From NCBI RefSeq assembly GCF_000423725.1, contig NZ_AUIN01000019.1, positions 46,187 to 110,186 on the forward strand: DNA of 64,000 nt, given 5' to 3'. The notes beneath the pieces are model-generated. The model was not told where the DNA came from. It made no database searches and saw only the letters and a program-made list of their open reading frames with translations. A program made the translations under genes and the position numbers. Source of the DNA: Streptococcus devriesei DSM 19639. Lineage in GTDB: Bacteria > Bacillota > Bacilli > Lactobacillales > Streptococcaceae. Positions 30,501 through 40,084 of this stretch are shown piece after piece; the stretch's first letter is position 1, and each line of letters begins with the position of its first letter.

Positions 30501-32906
30501 ATGTTAGTAAGTTATAAATGGTTAAAAAAATTGGTTGACATTGATGTTCCCAGTCAGGAATTGGCTGAGAAGATGTCAACAACAGGTATTGAAGTTGAGG
30601 GGGTTGAAGTACCGGCACAAGGGCTTTCTAAGCTTGTTGTCGGTCAGGTGCTTTCTTGTGAGGATGTTCCCGAGACCCATCTGCACCTTTGTCAGGTAGA
30701 TACCGGCGATGAGGAACCTCGGCAAATTGTTTGCGGGGCTCCTAATATAAGAGCTGGCATCAAGGTAATCGTAGCACTGCCGGGAGCGCGCATTGCGGAT
30801 AATTACAAGATCAAAAAGGGTAAGATCCGCGGCATGGAATCGCTCGGCATGATCTGCTCTCTCCAAGAGCTGGGACTGCCTGATTCCATTATTCCTAAGG
30901 AATTTGCGGACGGTATTCAAATTTTGCCGGATGAGGCTGCAGCTGGAGACAGTATTTTCCCTTATCTTGATTTGGATGATGAAATTATTGAGCTGTCCAT
31001 TACGCCTAACAGAGCAGATGCCCTGTCCATGCGCGGTGTCGCCCACGAAGTGGCTGCTATCTATGATAAAACCGTTCATTTTGAAGAGAAGACGCTGCAT
31101 GAAAGCGAGCAAAAGGCAGCTGACCGTATCAAGGTGGCTATTGAATCTGATGGTGTTCTGACCTATAAGGCTCGTGTCCTTGAAAATGTTACGATCAAAC
31201 CAAGTCCCCAGTGGCTGCAAAATGTATTGATGAATGCCGGTATCCGTCCAATTAATAATGTTGTTGATGTGACCAATTATGTTTTGCTGTATTTTGGTCA
31301 GCCCATGCATGCCTTTGATCTGGATAAGTTTGAGGCTGATACGATTACTGCCCGTCAGGCGCGTGAGGGTGAAAAACTCGTGACCCTTGACGGTGAAGAG
31401 CGCGACTTAATTGATGAAGACCTTGTTATCACCGTAGCAGACAAGCCGGTCGCTCTGGCAGGTGTCATGGGCGGTGCCTCAACTGAAATTAGCGCTGCTT
31501 CTAAAAATGTGGTTCTTGAGGCTGCTGTCTTTGACGGTAAGGCTGTCCGCAAGACCAGCAGCCGCCTAAATTTGCGCTCTGAGAGTTCATCGCGGTTTGA
31601 AAAGGGTGTTAACTACAGTGATGTCGCCAAGGCTCTTGATTTTGCGGCTGCCATGATTGCTGAATTAGCTGACGCTCAAGTTCTGTCCGGTCAAGTGAGC
31701 GCAGGTTCTGTACCAACAGACGATGTGGAAGTGTCAACAACCCTTGATTATGTTAATGTTCGTCTGGGAACAGAATTGACTTTTTCTGATATCGAAACCA
31801 TCTTTGCCCGTTTAGGATTTAGCCTTAGCGGAAATGAGACAGCTTTTAGCGTTTCTGTTCCGCGCCGCCGCTGGGATATCAGCATTCAGGCAGATTTGGT
31901 TGAGGAAATTGCTCGGATTTACGGCTACGATAACTTACCAACAACACTGCCAAAAGCTGACGGAACCGTGGGGGAACTGACCCAGGCACAAAAACTCCGC
32001 CGCAAGGTAAGAAGTCTGGCGGAGAGTGCCGGACTGTCAGAAATGATTTCTTATGCTCTGACAACTCCGGAAAAGGCGGTAGCTTTCACACCCCATCCGA
32101 CAAAACTAACAGAACTGCTCTGGCCGATGACGGTTGAACGCTCAGTCCTGCGTCAAAACATGGTCTCGGGTATGCTTGACACCATTGCCTATAATGCAGC
32201 CCGTAAGAGCAGCAATCTTGCTCTCTATGAGATTGGTAAGGTATTTGAACAGACGGCTGATCCTAAAAGGGATCTGCCTAAGGAAGTTGATACCTTTGCC
32301 ATGGCTCTGACAGGCTTGACTGCGGCAAAAGATTTTCAAACACAGGCGACCCCAGTTGATTTCTTCTATGCCAAGGGTATTGTTGAAGCCATTTTGGACA
32401 AACTTGGTGTCAGCGCCCAATTTACAGCGACAAAAGAAATGGCTAATATGCATCCGGGCCGCACAGCCCTGATTGAACTTGACGGACAGGTTATTGGCTA
32501 TCTGGGCCAAGTTCACCCGCAGGCCGCTAAAGATTACAATGTTCCTGAAACTTATGTGGCAGAACTGAATCTAGGTGCTCTGCAAGCAGCTCTGAAAACA
32601 GATATCGTCTTTGAAGATATCAGTAAATTCCCGGCTGTTTCCCGTGATATTGCCTTGCTGCTGGATGAAGCTGTCAGCCATCAAGAAATTGTTGATGCTA
32701 TCCAATCAGCAGGTGTGAAACGCTTGAGTGCTATCAAACTCTTTGATGTGTACGCCGGCATCAATCTTGGACAGGGTAAAAAATCCATGGCTTACAGCCT
32801 GACCTTCCAAAATCCTGAAGCCAGTCTAACCGACGAAGAAGTTGCCAACTATATGGCTAAAATCACTAAATCTCTGACAGAAGTGCTCGGGGCAGAAGTA
32901 CGCTAA
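30501..32906 (+). CDS. pheT: Phenylalanyl-tRNA synthetase beta subunit
   Basis: Partner of PheS (801 residues). It begins [16 protein letters not shown], has an EMAP-type tRNA-binding domain (about 40-150, [20 protein letters not shown]), B3/B4 editing region, B5 domain, catalytic-like core ([17 protein letters not shown]) and a C-terminal ferredoxin-fold anticodon-binding domain ([14 protein letters not shown]). The ATG at 30501 is fixed by the conserved start. The only good Shine-Dalgarno (AGGAGG, 30477-30482) is 18 bases away and paired in the leader hairpin, so translation may be regulated or rely on another site. Confidence 0.95.
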   Translation: MLVSYKWLKKLVDIDVPSQELAEKMSTTGIEVEGVEVPAQGLSKLVVGQVLSCEDVPETHLHLCQVDTGDEEPRQIVCGAPNIRAGIKVIVALPGARIADNYKIKKGKIRGMESLGMICSLQELGLPDSIIPKEFADGIQILPDEAAAGDSIFPYLDLDDEIIELSITPNRADALSMRGVAHEVAAIYDKTVHFEEKTLHESEQKAADRIKVAIESDGVLTYKARVLENVTIKPSPQWLQNVLMNAGIRPINNVVDVTNYVLLYFGQPMHAFDLDKFEADTITARQAREGEKLVTLDGEERDLIDEDLVITVADKPVALAGVMGGASTEISAASKNVVLEAAVFDGKAVRKTSSRLNLRSESSSRFEKGVNYSDVAKALDFAAAMIAELADAQVLSGQVSAGSVPTDDVEVSTTLDYVNVRLGTELTFSDIETIFARLGFSLSGNETAFSVSVPRRRWDISIQADLVEEIARIYGYDNLPTTLPKADGTVGELTQAQKLRRKVRSLAESAGLSEMISYALTTPEKAVAFTPHPTKLTELLWPMTVERSVLRQNMVSGMLDTIAYNAARKSSNLALYEIGKVFEQTADPKRDLPKEVDTFAMALTGLTAAKDFQTQATPVDFFYAKGIVEAILDKLGVSAQFTATKEMANMHPGRTALIELDGQVIGYLGQVHPQAAKDYNVPETYVAELNLGALQAALKTDIVFEDISKFPAVSRDIALLLDEAVSHQEIVDAIQSAGVKRLSAIKLFDVYAGINLGQGKKSMAYSLTFQNPEASLTDEEVANYMAKITKSLTEVLGAEVR

Positions 32907-32934
32907 AGTAAACTAACTGATGCTGATAATGAAA

Positions 32935-32981
32935 AAAGGGTGGAGAAGAACCTGCAACATTGTGGTTCTTCTCCACCCTTT
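32935..32981. terminator. Strong bidirectional terminator between pheT and the 5'-nucleotidase gene
   Basis: A perfect 18-bp stem (AAAGGGTGGAGAAGAACC with its complement), 11-base loop, and A/T runs on both sides. It serves convergent pheT (plus) and the nucleotidase gene (minus). Confidence 0.92.
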
Positions 32982-33014
32982 ATCATGTTTTATCTCGCTT
33001 GTAAGGACTAGGGG

Positions 33015-35564
33015 TTAGTCTTTCTTATTTTTCTTAATAAAGAGGCCTGCCAAAGCGACGAAAGTGCAGCCGAATAAACTGTATAAAACACTGCTAGATG
33101 AGCTTGTGTGCGGCAAAGATGATTTGCTTGCTGCTTGGAGACCGCTGGTTTGAGCCGGGTCTGCTGTTCTCAAGGATGTATCAGTACTGATAGGTTTAGC
33201 AGCGGCTGCTTGGGTTTGCGCGTAAGCCTTGGCAACCAGATTGTAGATGTCTTGCTGTCTGTCCGGAGTAAGAGAAATCGTCATTTCCGGCTTAGTATTT
33301 GCTGGAGCGGGTACTTTAGGCTCCATGTAGGTATAGCGATATTCTCCGAAACCTTGAGAAGCTGACGAGCCGACATAGGAAATATCAGCATGGTCTGCTA
33401 GGTATTTGCGGGCATTCTCAGACGAGAGAAAACGGATATCTAAGCCTTTGATACTGTCCGTAAATGACCAGTTGTTATCAGCCGATGGATTGATGGTTTT
33501 TTCAGAGACAATATAGTCAATGATGACTTGGCGGTTTTCCAGATTGAGCAGGCGTTTTTCTGCAGCATCTCTGACACCTGGGAAATTGCCTGTTGCCCGG
33601 TAGTTATTGCTGATGACGATAAAGGTTTGGTTAGGGTCAATAGGCTGCCCTTTATACTTGAGTTCACGGACACGGCTGGCAGCAGGATTGATTAGCTTAC
33701 CCTCCTCATCATATTTGTTGGGCTGCGTGACATCAAATTGATAGGTCAGCCCGTCAATCACGTCAAAGTTATAGGAGCGGTAGTTACTGTTAATCAGCTG
33801 CTGCGGTTCGCTCTTATTAGGATCAATTTGATTAAATTGTCCGGCAGACATTTCCAGCCATTCCTTAATCTGAGCCCCTGTCAGTTTAATAATGGCAGTG
33901 ACATTATCGTAGAGGTAGAGATCGGCAACGTTTTTAATAGCAAGCGCCCCGGCTGGAATATCGGTATAGTAGCTTGCATCTCCGCGTGTACCGGCTTTAA
34001 ATGGTGCAGCGGCTGAGAGGATTGGAAGGTTGGCATCAGCAGTGCCGGCTAATTCTTTCTTACCGTACCAGAGCTGTGCATTATTGACAATTTGAATAGA
34101 CGGATCATCAAGCACTTGAGCAAAGTAGCTGTTAATTGGTGCAGTTGTTTGGCCAACTTTTTGACGGACATAGTCGATGGTGCCTTGGTGCTCTTCTTTG
34201 ACCATATCAATTAATTCTTGATCTGCAATAGGAGAAGCCGTATCAATTTTGCGGAGCTTAGATTTGCTGCTTGTTACCTGCCACTTACCCTCTTTATAAG
34301 TGAGGGTCAAGTCCATAATGCCAAGGTGGTCGCCAAATTTTCCGGCCATGACCACCGGTTTGCCGTTAATGAGGCCGTTGATATCATCAACGCCGCTGTA
34401 TTTAGCATAAAAGCTTGTTCCGTCACCATTAGGGAAATCAGCGTGCGAATGTCCGGTAGCAACAGCGTCAACACCATCGATACCCGCAAGGAAATAGCCT
34501 TCATTTTCTTCGCCGTTTTCATACTGGTCATCACCAATACCGGAATGCGCCAGAACCAAAACGATATCAGCGCCAGCGTCTTTCATGCTTGGGACAATAG
34601 CTCTAACAGCTTCAACCGGGTCATCAACAGTCACCTTGCCTTCAAGATTGGCCTTATCCCAGACCAAAATCTGCCTTGGCAGAACGCCCGTAATCCCGAC
34701 TTTAACGGTCGTTTGCCGGCCTGCTGTGTCTGTAAAGACTTTGTTGAGAATGATATAAGGCTGGAAATAATACTGGCCTGTTCGCGCATCACGGACATTG
34801 GCGTTGATGATAGGGACGTCTGACGTATTGACCATGCGGTTAAGAAAATCAAGTCCGTAGTTAAACTCGTGGTTGCCCAGAGTTTCGGCATCGTAGCCCA
34901 GTTTTTCAAAAGCCTCATACATAGGGTGGGTCTGGCCCTCTTTAACCGGATTGATGAGAGCCTTGTAGGTACCAAAAGGTGTTCCTTGAATGGTATCCCC
35001 GCTGTCAACGAGGACGATGTTGCTGTTTTCCTTGCGGGCTTCTTCAATAAGTATGGCTGTCTTAGCAAGCCCCACCGTCTGAGAGACCTTATCCTGATAA
35101 TAGTCGTAGTTGACCAGATTGGTGTGGAGGTCAGTTGTTGAGAGGATGCGCATGTCAACGGTTTGCCCTTCAACCGGATCAGGGGTTTTAACAGCTTCTT
35201 TGACCGGAGCAGCTGCGGTAACCGGTGTACTTACTTTAGGCGCAGGCTCAGCAGCTTCATTTGTCGCAGTTTCTGCGCTCTTTTCAGCTGAGGGAAGAGG
35301 CTCGGCAGCGGAGGTTTCAGCTGTTTGGGCTTGTACAGGAGTTGGGGATGCCTGTGCAGGTGCACTGTCAGGAACTTCCGGAGCCGGTAAAGCAGTGTTT
35401 CCCTGATTATCTGCAACGGCTGTGTTGCTGCTTGCTGCCGGTGAAGCAGCACTGATGTCATTGGCAGCAGGTGTTTCATCGGCTTTAGCGATGAGGCCTG
35501 CACCGCTGGCTGCAGCAAAGAGAGAAAGCACTAAGACGCTCTTAGACAAATAATGTTTCGACAT
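33015..35564 (-). CDS. Surface-anchored 5'-nucleotidase / 2',3'-cyclic phosphodiesterase
   Basis: An 849-residue exported protein. Signal peptide ~1-29, then a Pro/Ala/Thr-rich stalk (~30-135). The calcineurin-like metallophosphatase domain has DLH (145-147), DSGDT (187-191), GNHE (230-233) and GHSH (371-374), followed by the 5'-nucleotidase C-terminal domain (~450-680). The tail has a sortase-like signal LPHTS (817-821), a hydrophobic helix and KKNKKD. LPxTS in place of LPxTG is unusual. It is likely to hydrolyse external nucleotides; in related cocci such enzymes make adenosine to weaken host defence (family inference). ATG follows AAAGGAG. Confidence 0.9.
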   Translation of the reverse strand: MSKHYLSKSVLVLSLFAAASGAGLIAKADETPAANDISAASPAASSNTAVADNQGNTALPAPEVPDSAPAQASPTPVQAQTAETSAAEPLPSAEKSAETATNEAAEPAPKVSTPVTAAAPVKEAVKTPDPVEGQTVDMRILSTTDLHTNLVNYDYYQDKVSQTVGLAKTAILIEEARKENSNIVLVDSGDTIQGTPFGTYKALINPVKEGQTHPMYEAFEKLGYDAETLGNHEFNYGLDFLNRMVNTSDVPIINANVRDARTGQYYFQPYIILNKVFTDTAGRQTTVKVGITGVLPRQILVWDKANLEGKVTVDDPVEAVRAIVPSMKDAGADIVLVLAHSGIGDDQYENGEENEGYFLAGIDGVDAVATGHSHADFPNGDGTSFYAKYSGVDDINGLINGKPVVMAGKFGDHLGIMDLTLTYKEGKWQVTSSKSKLRKIDTASPIADQELIDMVKEEHQGTIDYVRQKVGQTTAPINSYFAQVLDDPSIQIVNNAQLWYGKKELAGTADANLPILSAAAPFKAGTRGDASYYTDIPAGALAIKNVADLYLYDNVTAIIKLTGAQIKEWLEMSAGQFNQIDPNKSEPQQLINSNYRSYNFDVIDGLTYQFDVTQPNKYDEEGKLINPAASRVRELKYKGQPIDPNQTFIVISNNYRATGNFPGVRDAAEKRLLNLENRQVIIDYIVSEKTINPSADNNWSFTDSIKGLDIRFLSSENARKYLADHADISYVGSSASQGFGEYRYTYMEPKVPAPANTKPEMTISLTPDRQQDIYNLVAKAYAQTQAAAAKPISTDTSLRTADPAQTSGLQAASKSSLPHTSSSSSVLYSLFGCTFVALAGLFIKKNKKD

Positions 35565-35602
35565 AGTAATCTCCTTTATTTAAAAATGATCCTTTGCTTT
35601 TT

Positions 35603-35608
35603 ATTATA
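35603..35608 (-). promoter_or_regulatory. -10 box ahead of the 5'-nucleotidase gene
   Basis: TATAAT on the minus strand, about 40 bases before the ATG. No convincing -35 is visible at 17 bases, so the promoter may need an activator. Confidence 0.45.
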
Positions 35609-35753
35609 CAAAAAGAAAACCCTCTCAGAAAGATGAAAAGCGAAAAAAGGTGTAAAAAATAGGTAAAAGCCGGATTTCTGTCCAAATTTTTGGAAGGTCA
35701 AGATAGAGATTAGTGTTTTGCGGAAATAAAAATTAAACTAGGAAGACCAAACA

Positions 35754-35784
35754 AAAAGGCTGAAAGCAAAACCATCAGCCCTTT
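35754..35784 (-). terminator. Terminator after the tetR-type gene
   Basis: GGCTGA (35759-35764) pairs with TCAGCC (35776-35781), with an A-run at the left that becomes the U-run on the minus strand. It ends the TetR-family gene. Confidence 0.7.
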
Positions 35785-35821
35785 CATTTGTCATCAGAGG
35801 ATTCTCAATTTTTAGTACTGT

Positions 35822-36370
35822 CTAATAAAGGCCGAAGATATGATCAATTTTGGTAATCATTGCGGCAATGTCTTCCGGTGCTTCGCGGACGCCATTTCTT
35901 ATCCAGAGGACAACAATGCTCTCAATAGCTGCGCACAGGCTGCTGATCGCATAGGTTTCAGGCAGATGAATGCCGTTTTGAAGTCTTTTGACCGAAGATG
36001 GATTGCTGCGAATAACTTCTTCTAAAAAATGGCGAACCTTCTTGGGAAAATCAATAAAAGACAGGTGGGAAACAATTTTGAAGAAACCTTCATAATCTTC
36101 TTTGACATGATACAGAGCTTTGATGATGGACTCTTGGTCGGCGAAACTGTTGTTGGTGAAAATAGCAGCGAAACGGTGGGTGACCTCCTGAGCGATGGAA
36201 TTTGTCAGATCGTTTTTATCTAAGTAATGCAGGTAAAAAGTACCGCGGTTAATGCCGGCCAGATCTGTAATGTCACTGATGGTAATTTCAGCTAAACTTT
36301 TTTTCTCAAGCAGGGTAATAAAAGCTGCTTTTATTTTTTCTTCACTTTGCGTTTGACGCGCTTGGCTCAT
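35822..36370 (-). CDS. TetR/AcrR family transcriptional regulator
   Basis: A 182-residue repressor-type protein. The N-terminal helix-turn-helix (about 26-48) reads ITISDITDLAGINRGTFYLH, typical of TetR. The helical C-terminal half is the ligand/dimer domain. It is divergent from the ABC transporter pair that starts 275 bp away, so it probably controls that pair and itself. Its ribosome site (AAAAGGAG) directly abuts the end of an intergenic repeat. Confidence 0.85.
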   Translation of the reverse strand: MSQARQTQSEEKIKAAFITLLEKKSLAEITISDITDLAGINRGTFYLHYLDKNDLTNSIAQEVTHRFAAIFTNNSFADQESIIKALYHVKEDYEGFFKIVSHLSFIDFPKKVRHFLEEVIRSNPSSVKRLQNGIHLPETYAISSLCAAIESIVVLWIRNGVREAPEDIAAMITKIDHIFGLY

Positions 36371-36387
36371 TGATGACTCCTTTTAAC

Positions 36388-36497
36388 TAAGATACTAAGG
36401 CGTAACCGGCACAAAGCAAAATAGGAGGTTCGACGAAGCGTCACAGGACGCTAGGAGAAGCTGTCTTTTTGCACAGTGTCGTAGCCGTGTTCGATTA
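36388..36497 (-). repeat. Structured intergenic repeat, divergent core (copy E3)
   Basis: Read on the minus strand it begins TAATCGAACACGGCTA and ends CGCCTTAGTATCTTA, the same ends as copies E1/E2. The inside is different: GCAAAAAGACAGC pairs imperfectly with the complementary A/T arm around a CGTC/GACG tip. It ends 17 bases before the ATG of the TetR-family gene. Confidence 0.7.
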
Positions 36498-36559
36498 CAT
36501 AAGAAATGCAGGACTTGAAAAAATAATTTCTTAAATCAACAGAATGTTTATTTTTGTTC

Positions 36560-36588
36560 TTGTCATTTTGTCACGAGCATTATACAAT
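36560..36588 (+). promoter_or_regulatory. Promoter of the ABC transporter pair
   Basis: TTGTCA (36560-36565), 17-base spacer, TACAAT (36583-36588), 56 bases ahead of the ATPase ATG. The TTGTCA-ttttgTCAcga region and the repeated AAATCAACAG (36533 and 36601 areas) flanking it are possible TetR operator parts. Confidence 0.65.
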
Positions 36589-36644
36589 AAGCACCGTATT
36601 AAATCAACAGGCTGTTCAGCCTGACTATTGGAAAGGAAATTCCT

Positions 36645-37346
36645 ATGGCTTATATCGAAGTGAAAAATACTTATAAACGCTATCAAACAGGCGATACAGA
36701 GATTATGGCTAATAACAATGTTAATTTTACAATTGAAAAAGGCGAGCTGGTTATCATTTTAGGCGCTTCAGGCGCCGGCAAGTCAACAGTGCTGAATATT
36801 TTAGGAGGCATGGATACCAGTGATGAAGGGCAGGTTATCATTGATGGCAAAGACATTGCCGGCTACAATGCCAAACAGCGCACAAGCTATCGCCGCACAG
36901 ATGTCGGTTTTGTTTTTCAGTTTTACAATCTGGTGCCCAATTTAACAGCTAAAGAAAATGTGGAGCTTGCTTCAGAAATTGTCTCTCATGCGCGTGATGC
37001 TGCAGCTACACTTGAGAGTGTGGGTCTGGGAAAACGTCTCAATAATTTTCCGGCGCAGCTCTCTGGCGGTGAGCAGCAGCGTGTAGCTATTGCACGGGCT
37101 GTGGCTAAAAATCCTAAGATTCTGCTCTGCGATGAACCGACAGGAGCACTTGACTACAAGACAGGCAAGCAAGTGTTAAAAATTTTGCAGGATATGTCGC
37201 GCAAACAAGGCGCAACGGTCATTATCGTTACGCATAACAGCTCGCTTGCGCCGATTGCTGACCGTGTCATTTATATGCATGATGCCCAAGTGACGGACGT
37301 TAAAACGAATCCCTCTCCGCAGGATATTGACCTGATTGAATATTAG
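36645..37346 (+). CDS. ABC transporter ATP-binding protein (MacB/LolD type)
   Basis: A 233-residue ATPase. Walker [10 protein letters not shown] (about 39-47), Q-loop [12 protein letters not shown], signature [14 protein letters not shown] (about 137-150), Walker [13 protein letters not shown]-loop VTHN. The pattern matches MacB/FtsE-like ATPases that work with FtsX-fold permeases. It is paired with the next gene; the ATPase stop lies 13 bases before the permease ATG. Control by the divergent TetR protein is inferred. Confidence 0.92.
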   Translation: MAYIEVKNTYKRYQTGDTEIMANNNVNFTIEKGELVIILGASGAGKSTVLNILGGMDTSDEGQVIIDGKDIAGYNAKQRTSYRRTDVGFVFQFYNLVPNLTAKENVELASEIVSHARDAAATLESVGLGKRLNNFPAQLSGGEQQRVAIARAVAKNPKILLCDEPTGALDYKTGKQVLKILQDMSRKQGATVIIVTHNSSLAPIADRVIYMHDAQVTDVKTNPSPQDIDLIEY

Positions 37347-37359
37347 GAGGCAGGAAACG

Positions 37360-39996
37360 ATGAAGAAAACTTACTGGAAAGATATTTGGCAGTCAATTCG
37401 AAAATCCAAGGGCCGTTTTCTGTCTATCTTGCTTTTGCTGATGCTGGGCTCCTTTGCCCTCGTAGGTCTCAAGGTGACCGGTCCTGATATGAAACAATCA
37501 GCAATTGGCTATTTAGATAAGCATAAAACTCTGGATTTAGCGGTTATTGCTGATTACGGACTGAGTAAGGACGACGAGCAGGAATTAAACCGCCTGAAAC
37601 AGGCTCAGGTGAGCTATGGTTTCATGACTGATGTAACCATTAAAGATACTGATTCTGCCGTCCGTGTCTGCTCTAAGGCTGATAAGATATCAACTTACAC
37701 CGTCAATTCAGGGCGTCTGCCTAAAAGCAGCGATGAAATTGCGCTGGATATAACACTGAAAAAGGACTATAAAATCGGTGACAGCATTTCCTTTACACAA
37801 TCTGAAAAAGGTCTGTTAAAGAAGACGGTTTACCGAGTTGTCGGATTCGTGACCTCATCTGAAATCTGGTCCCGAACCAATATGGGAACATCAACGGCTG
37901 GAGACGGTTCTCTGTCCAACTATGCTGTAGTAGCTGATACGGCTTTTAACAGTGATATTCCGACGATTGCCCGTATCCGCTATGACGATTTAAAGAAGCT
38001 TAATCCTTTTTCGGATGCCCACAGCAAAAAACTGAGAGCGCATCAGGATGATTTGGACCGCATTCTTAGTGATAATGGCCAACAGCGCTTAGAAAAGATG
38101 CAGGCAGCTGCTCAGAAAAAAGTTGATGACAGTCAAAAACAGCTAAAAACAGCTAAAGATCAGCTGATGCTTCAAAAAAGTGCTCTTTCTTATTTGTCCG
38201 GCAGTCCATTAGCCGCTGCGCAAAAAGCTGTTGCAGAAGCGGAAAAGAAAATTAGCAAGAGTGAGGCTGACATCAAGAAGGCTAAAGCCGATATTGCTGC
38301 CATGCCCGAGCCGTCATATCATACTTACAACCGCTCGACTCTGCCGGGAGGAGGAGGCTATCAGACTTTTTCTTCCAGCTCTGACAATGTCAGTGCAATC
38401 GGCAATCTTTTTCCGGTTGTCCTCTATCTTGTCGCTGTTTTGGTAACTCTTACGACGATGACGCGTTTTGTGGATGAGGAGCGAACAAATTCAGGTGTTC
38501 TGAAAGCTTTGGGTTACTCAGATAAGGATATTATCAGAAAGTTTGTCATCTATGGGGCCATAGCCGGCTTGATTGGTACGGTTTTAGGCATCTTAGCAGG
38601 TCACTATGTTTTAGCGCCCATTGTTGCCAACACGACAACCAGCAGCCTGACGTTTAATCAGATGCATTACTATTTTTACTGGAATTATAGTTTGCTGGCG
38701 CTTGCAGTCGCTTTCTTAAGTACTGTTTTGCCGGCTTTCTTGGTCGCCAAAAGAGAACTGACAGAAAATCCTGCTCAGCTCTTGCTGCCTAAACCGCCTG
38801 CTAAGGGGGCTAAAATTTTATTGGAAAGACTTCCTTTTATCTGGAATCGTCTGAGCTTTACCTATAAAGTAACCGTCAGAAATATTTTCCGCTACAAACA
38901 GCGTATGTTCATGACAGTGTTCGGAGTTGCCGGCTCAGTTGCCCTGCTCTTTGCCGGACTGGGGATTCAGTCTTCTTTAGGAAAGGTGATCGATAATCAA
39001 TTTAAGCAGATTACGCCTTATAATTTATTACTTGTAAAGAACAGTAGAGCGGCAGAAACAAAGGAAAAAGCTCTTGCTGAGGCTTTGGATGATAAAGCTA
39101 TTTCACAAAAGATGGCTGTTTTCTATAAACAAATTGATGAGGAGATTTCAGGGCTTACTGACAAACAGACCGTTTCTCTGGAAGTGACTGACCGTAACAA
39201 TCTGGACGGTTTCATTAATCTCAAAAATGTAACAAACGATCAAAAACTCAATCTGACTGACAGCGGGGTCGTTATAACGGAACTTTTAGCCAGATATTAT
39301 CATGTTCAGGCCGGTGACAGCTTCAACTTCAGAGATGAAAACGGGAAAAAGATTCGTTTGAAAGTTTCAGCAGTAGCCAAGATGAATGTCGGACATTATC
39401 TCTTTATGACAGACGATTACTACCAAAAGAAGTTTGGTGAAAGAGCTGAGAAGAACGCCTGCCTTATCAATCTCAAAGATGATCGTCCAGCCAATATTTC
39501 CGATCAGGCAACAAAACTGCTGGCTATGGAGGGTGTCGCTGCAGTTTCCCAAAACTTATCCATTATTGACACCGTTGAGGTAGTTGTGATGTCTCTCAAT
39601 GGGGCTATGACCGTTTTGGTTGTGACATCCATGCTGTTAGCTATAGTGATTCTCTATAATTTGACTAACATCAATGTAGCTGAGCGTATTCGTGAACTCT
39701 CAACCATCAAGGTGCTTGGTTTTTATAATCAAGAGGTTACCATGTATATTTACCGGGAGACGGTATCTCTGTCCTTCATCGGTATTTTGCTGGGGCTGTT
39801 GGCCGGTCACTATCTTCACCAAGTTATTATGCGCATGATTGGCAATGATAATATTATGTTTAGCAATATTATTGACGGTTACATTTACGCTGTTCCGGTG
39901 CTTACCGTTGCTTTCATTCTGCTGGCTTTGGGATTGTTAGTCAACCGCCGCTTAAAGCATCTGGATATGCTGGAAGCACTGAAATCAGTTGACTAG
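37360..39996 (+). CDS. FtsX-type ABC transporter permease with periplasmic-side coiled coil
   Basis: An 878-residue permease. A first helix (about 18-38) is followed by a large outer domain containing a Lys/Ala/Gln coiled coil (about 227-310). Then come two FtsX-like blocks of helices (about 350-480 and 520 to the end), with a second outer domain between ~560 and ~740. The long coiled coil resembles mechanotransmission permeases (LolC/MacB/FtsX-like), not substrate channels. ATG 37360 follows AGGAGGCAGGAAACG; the TTG at 37336 would overlap the ATPase end and is rejected. Likely role: export, or envelope stress response to amphiphiles or peptides; not provable here. Confidence 0.85.
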   Translation: MKKTYWKDIWQSIRKSKGRFLSILLLLMLGSFALVGLKVTGPDMKQSAIGYLDKHKTLDLAVIADYGLSKDDEQELNRLKQAQVSYGFMTDVTIKDTDSAVRVCSKADKISTYTVNSGRLPKSSDEIALDITLKKDYKIGDSISFTQSEKGLLKKTVYRVVGFVTSSEIWSRTNMGTSTAGDGSLSNYAVVADTAFNSDIPTIARIRYDDLKKLNPFSDAHSKKLRAHQDDLDRILSDNGQQRLEKMQAAAQKKVDDSQKQLKTAKDQLMLQKSALSYLSGSPLAAAQKAVAEAEKKISKSEADIKKAKADIAAMPEPSYHTYNRSTLPGGGGYQTFSSSSDNVSAIGNLFPVVLYLVAVLVTLTTMTRFVDEERTNSGVLKALGYSDKDIIRKFVIYGAIAGLIGTVLGILAGHYVLAPIVANTTTSSLTFNQMHYYFYWNYSLLALAVAFLSTVLPAFLVAKRELTENPAQLLLPKPPAKGAKILLERLPFIWNRLSFTYKVTVRNIFRYKQRMFMTVFGVAGSVALLFAGLGIQSSLGKVIDNQFKQITPYNLLLVKNSRAAETKEKALAEALDDKAISQKMAVFYKQIDEEISGLTDKQTVSLEVTDRNNLDGFINLKNVTNDQKLNLTDSGVVITELLARYYHVQAGDSFNFRDENGKKIRLKVSAVAKMNVGHYLFMTDDYYQKKFGERAEKNACLINLKDDRPANISDQATKLLAMEGVAAVSQNLSIIDTVEVVVMSLNGAMTVLVVTSMLLAIVILYNLTNINVAERIRELSTIKVLGFYNQEVTMYIYRETVSLSFIGILLGLLAGHYLHQVIMRMIGNDNIMFSNIIDGYIYAVPVLTVAFILLALGLLVNRRLKHLDMLEALKSVD

Positions 39997-40016
39997 AAAG
40001 GGCAAAAATAGCAGTA

Positions 40017-40051
40017 AAAAAGGGGTTAGTATGCTATTCTAACCTCTTTTT
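40017..40051. terminator. Terminator between the permease gene and the zinc peptidase gene
   Basis: AAAAAGGGGTTAG pairs with CTAACCTCTTTTT (one wobble) around a nine-base loop. It can serve both convergent genes. Confidence 0.88.
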
Positions 40052-40084
40052 ATGTTTATTAAGAAATACTGGAAAGAACTGCTT

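Noticed and set aside
34218..34823. 201-codon open frame on the plus strand inside the nucleotidase gene
   Set aside because: Antisense shadow of a well-supported secreted enzyme; no ribosome site or family resemblance.
35680..35700. Short palindrome TCCAAATTTTTGGA as TetR operator
   Set aside because: It lies downstream of the TetR gene and of the 5'-nucleotidase promoter; more likely chance AT palindrome.
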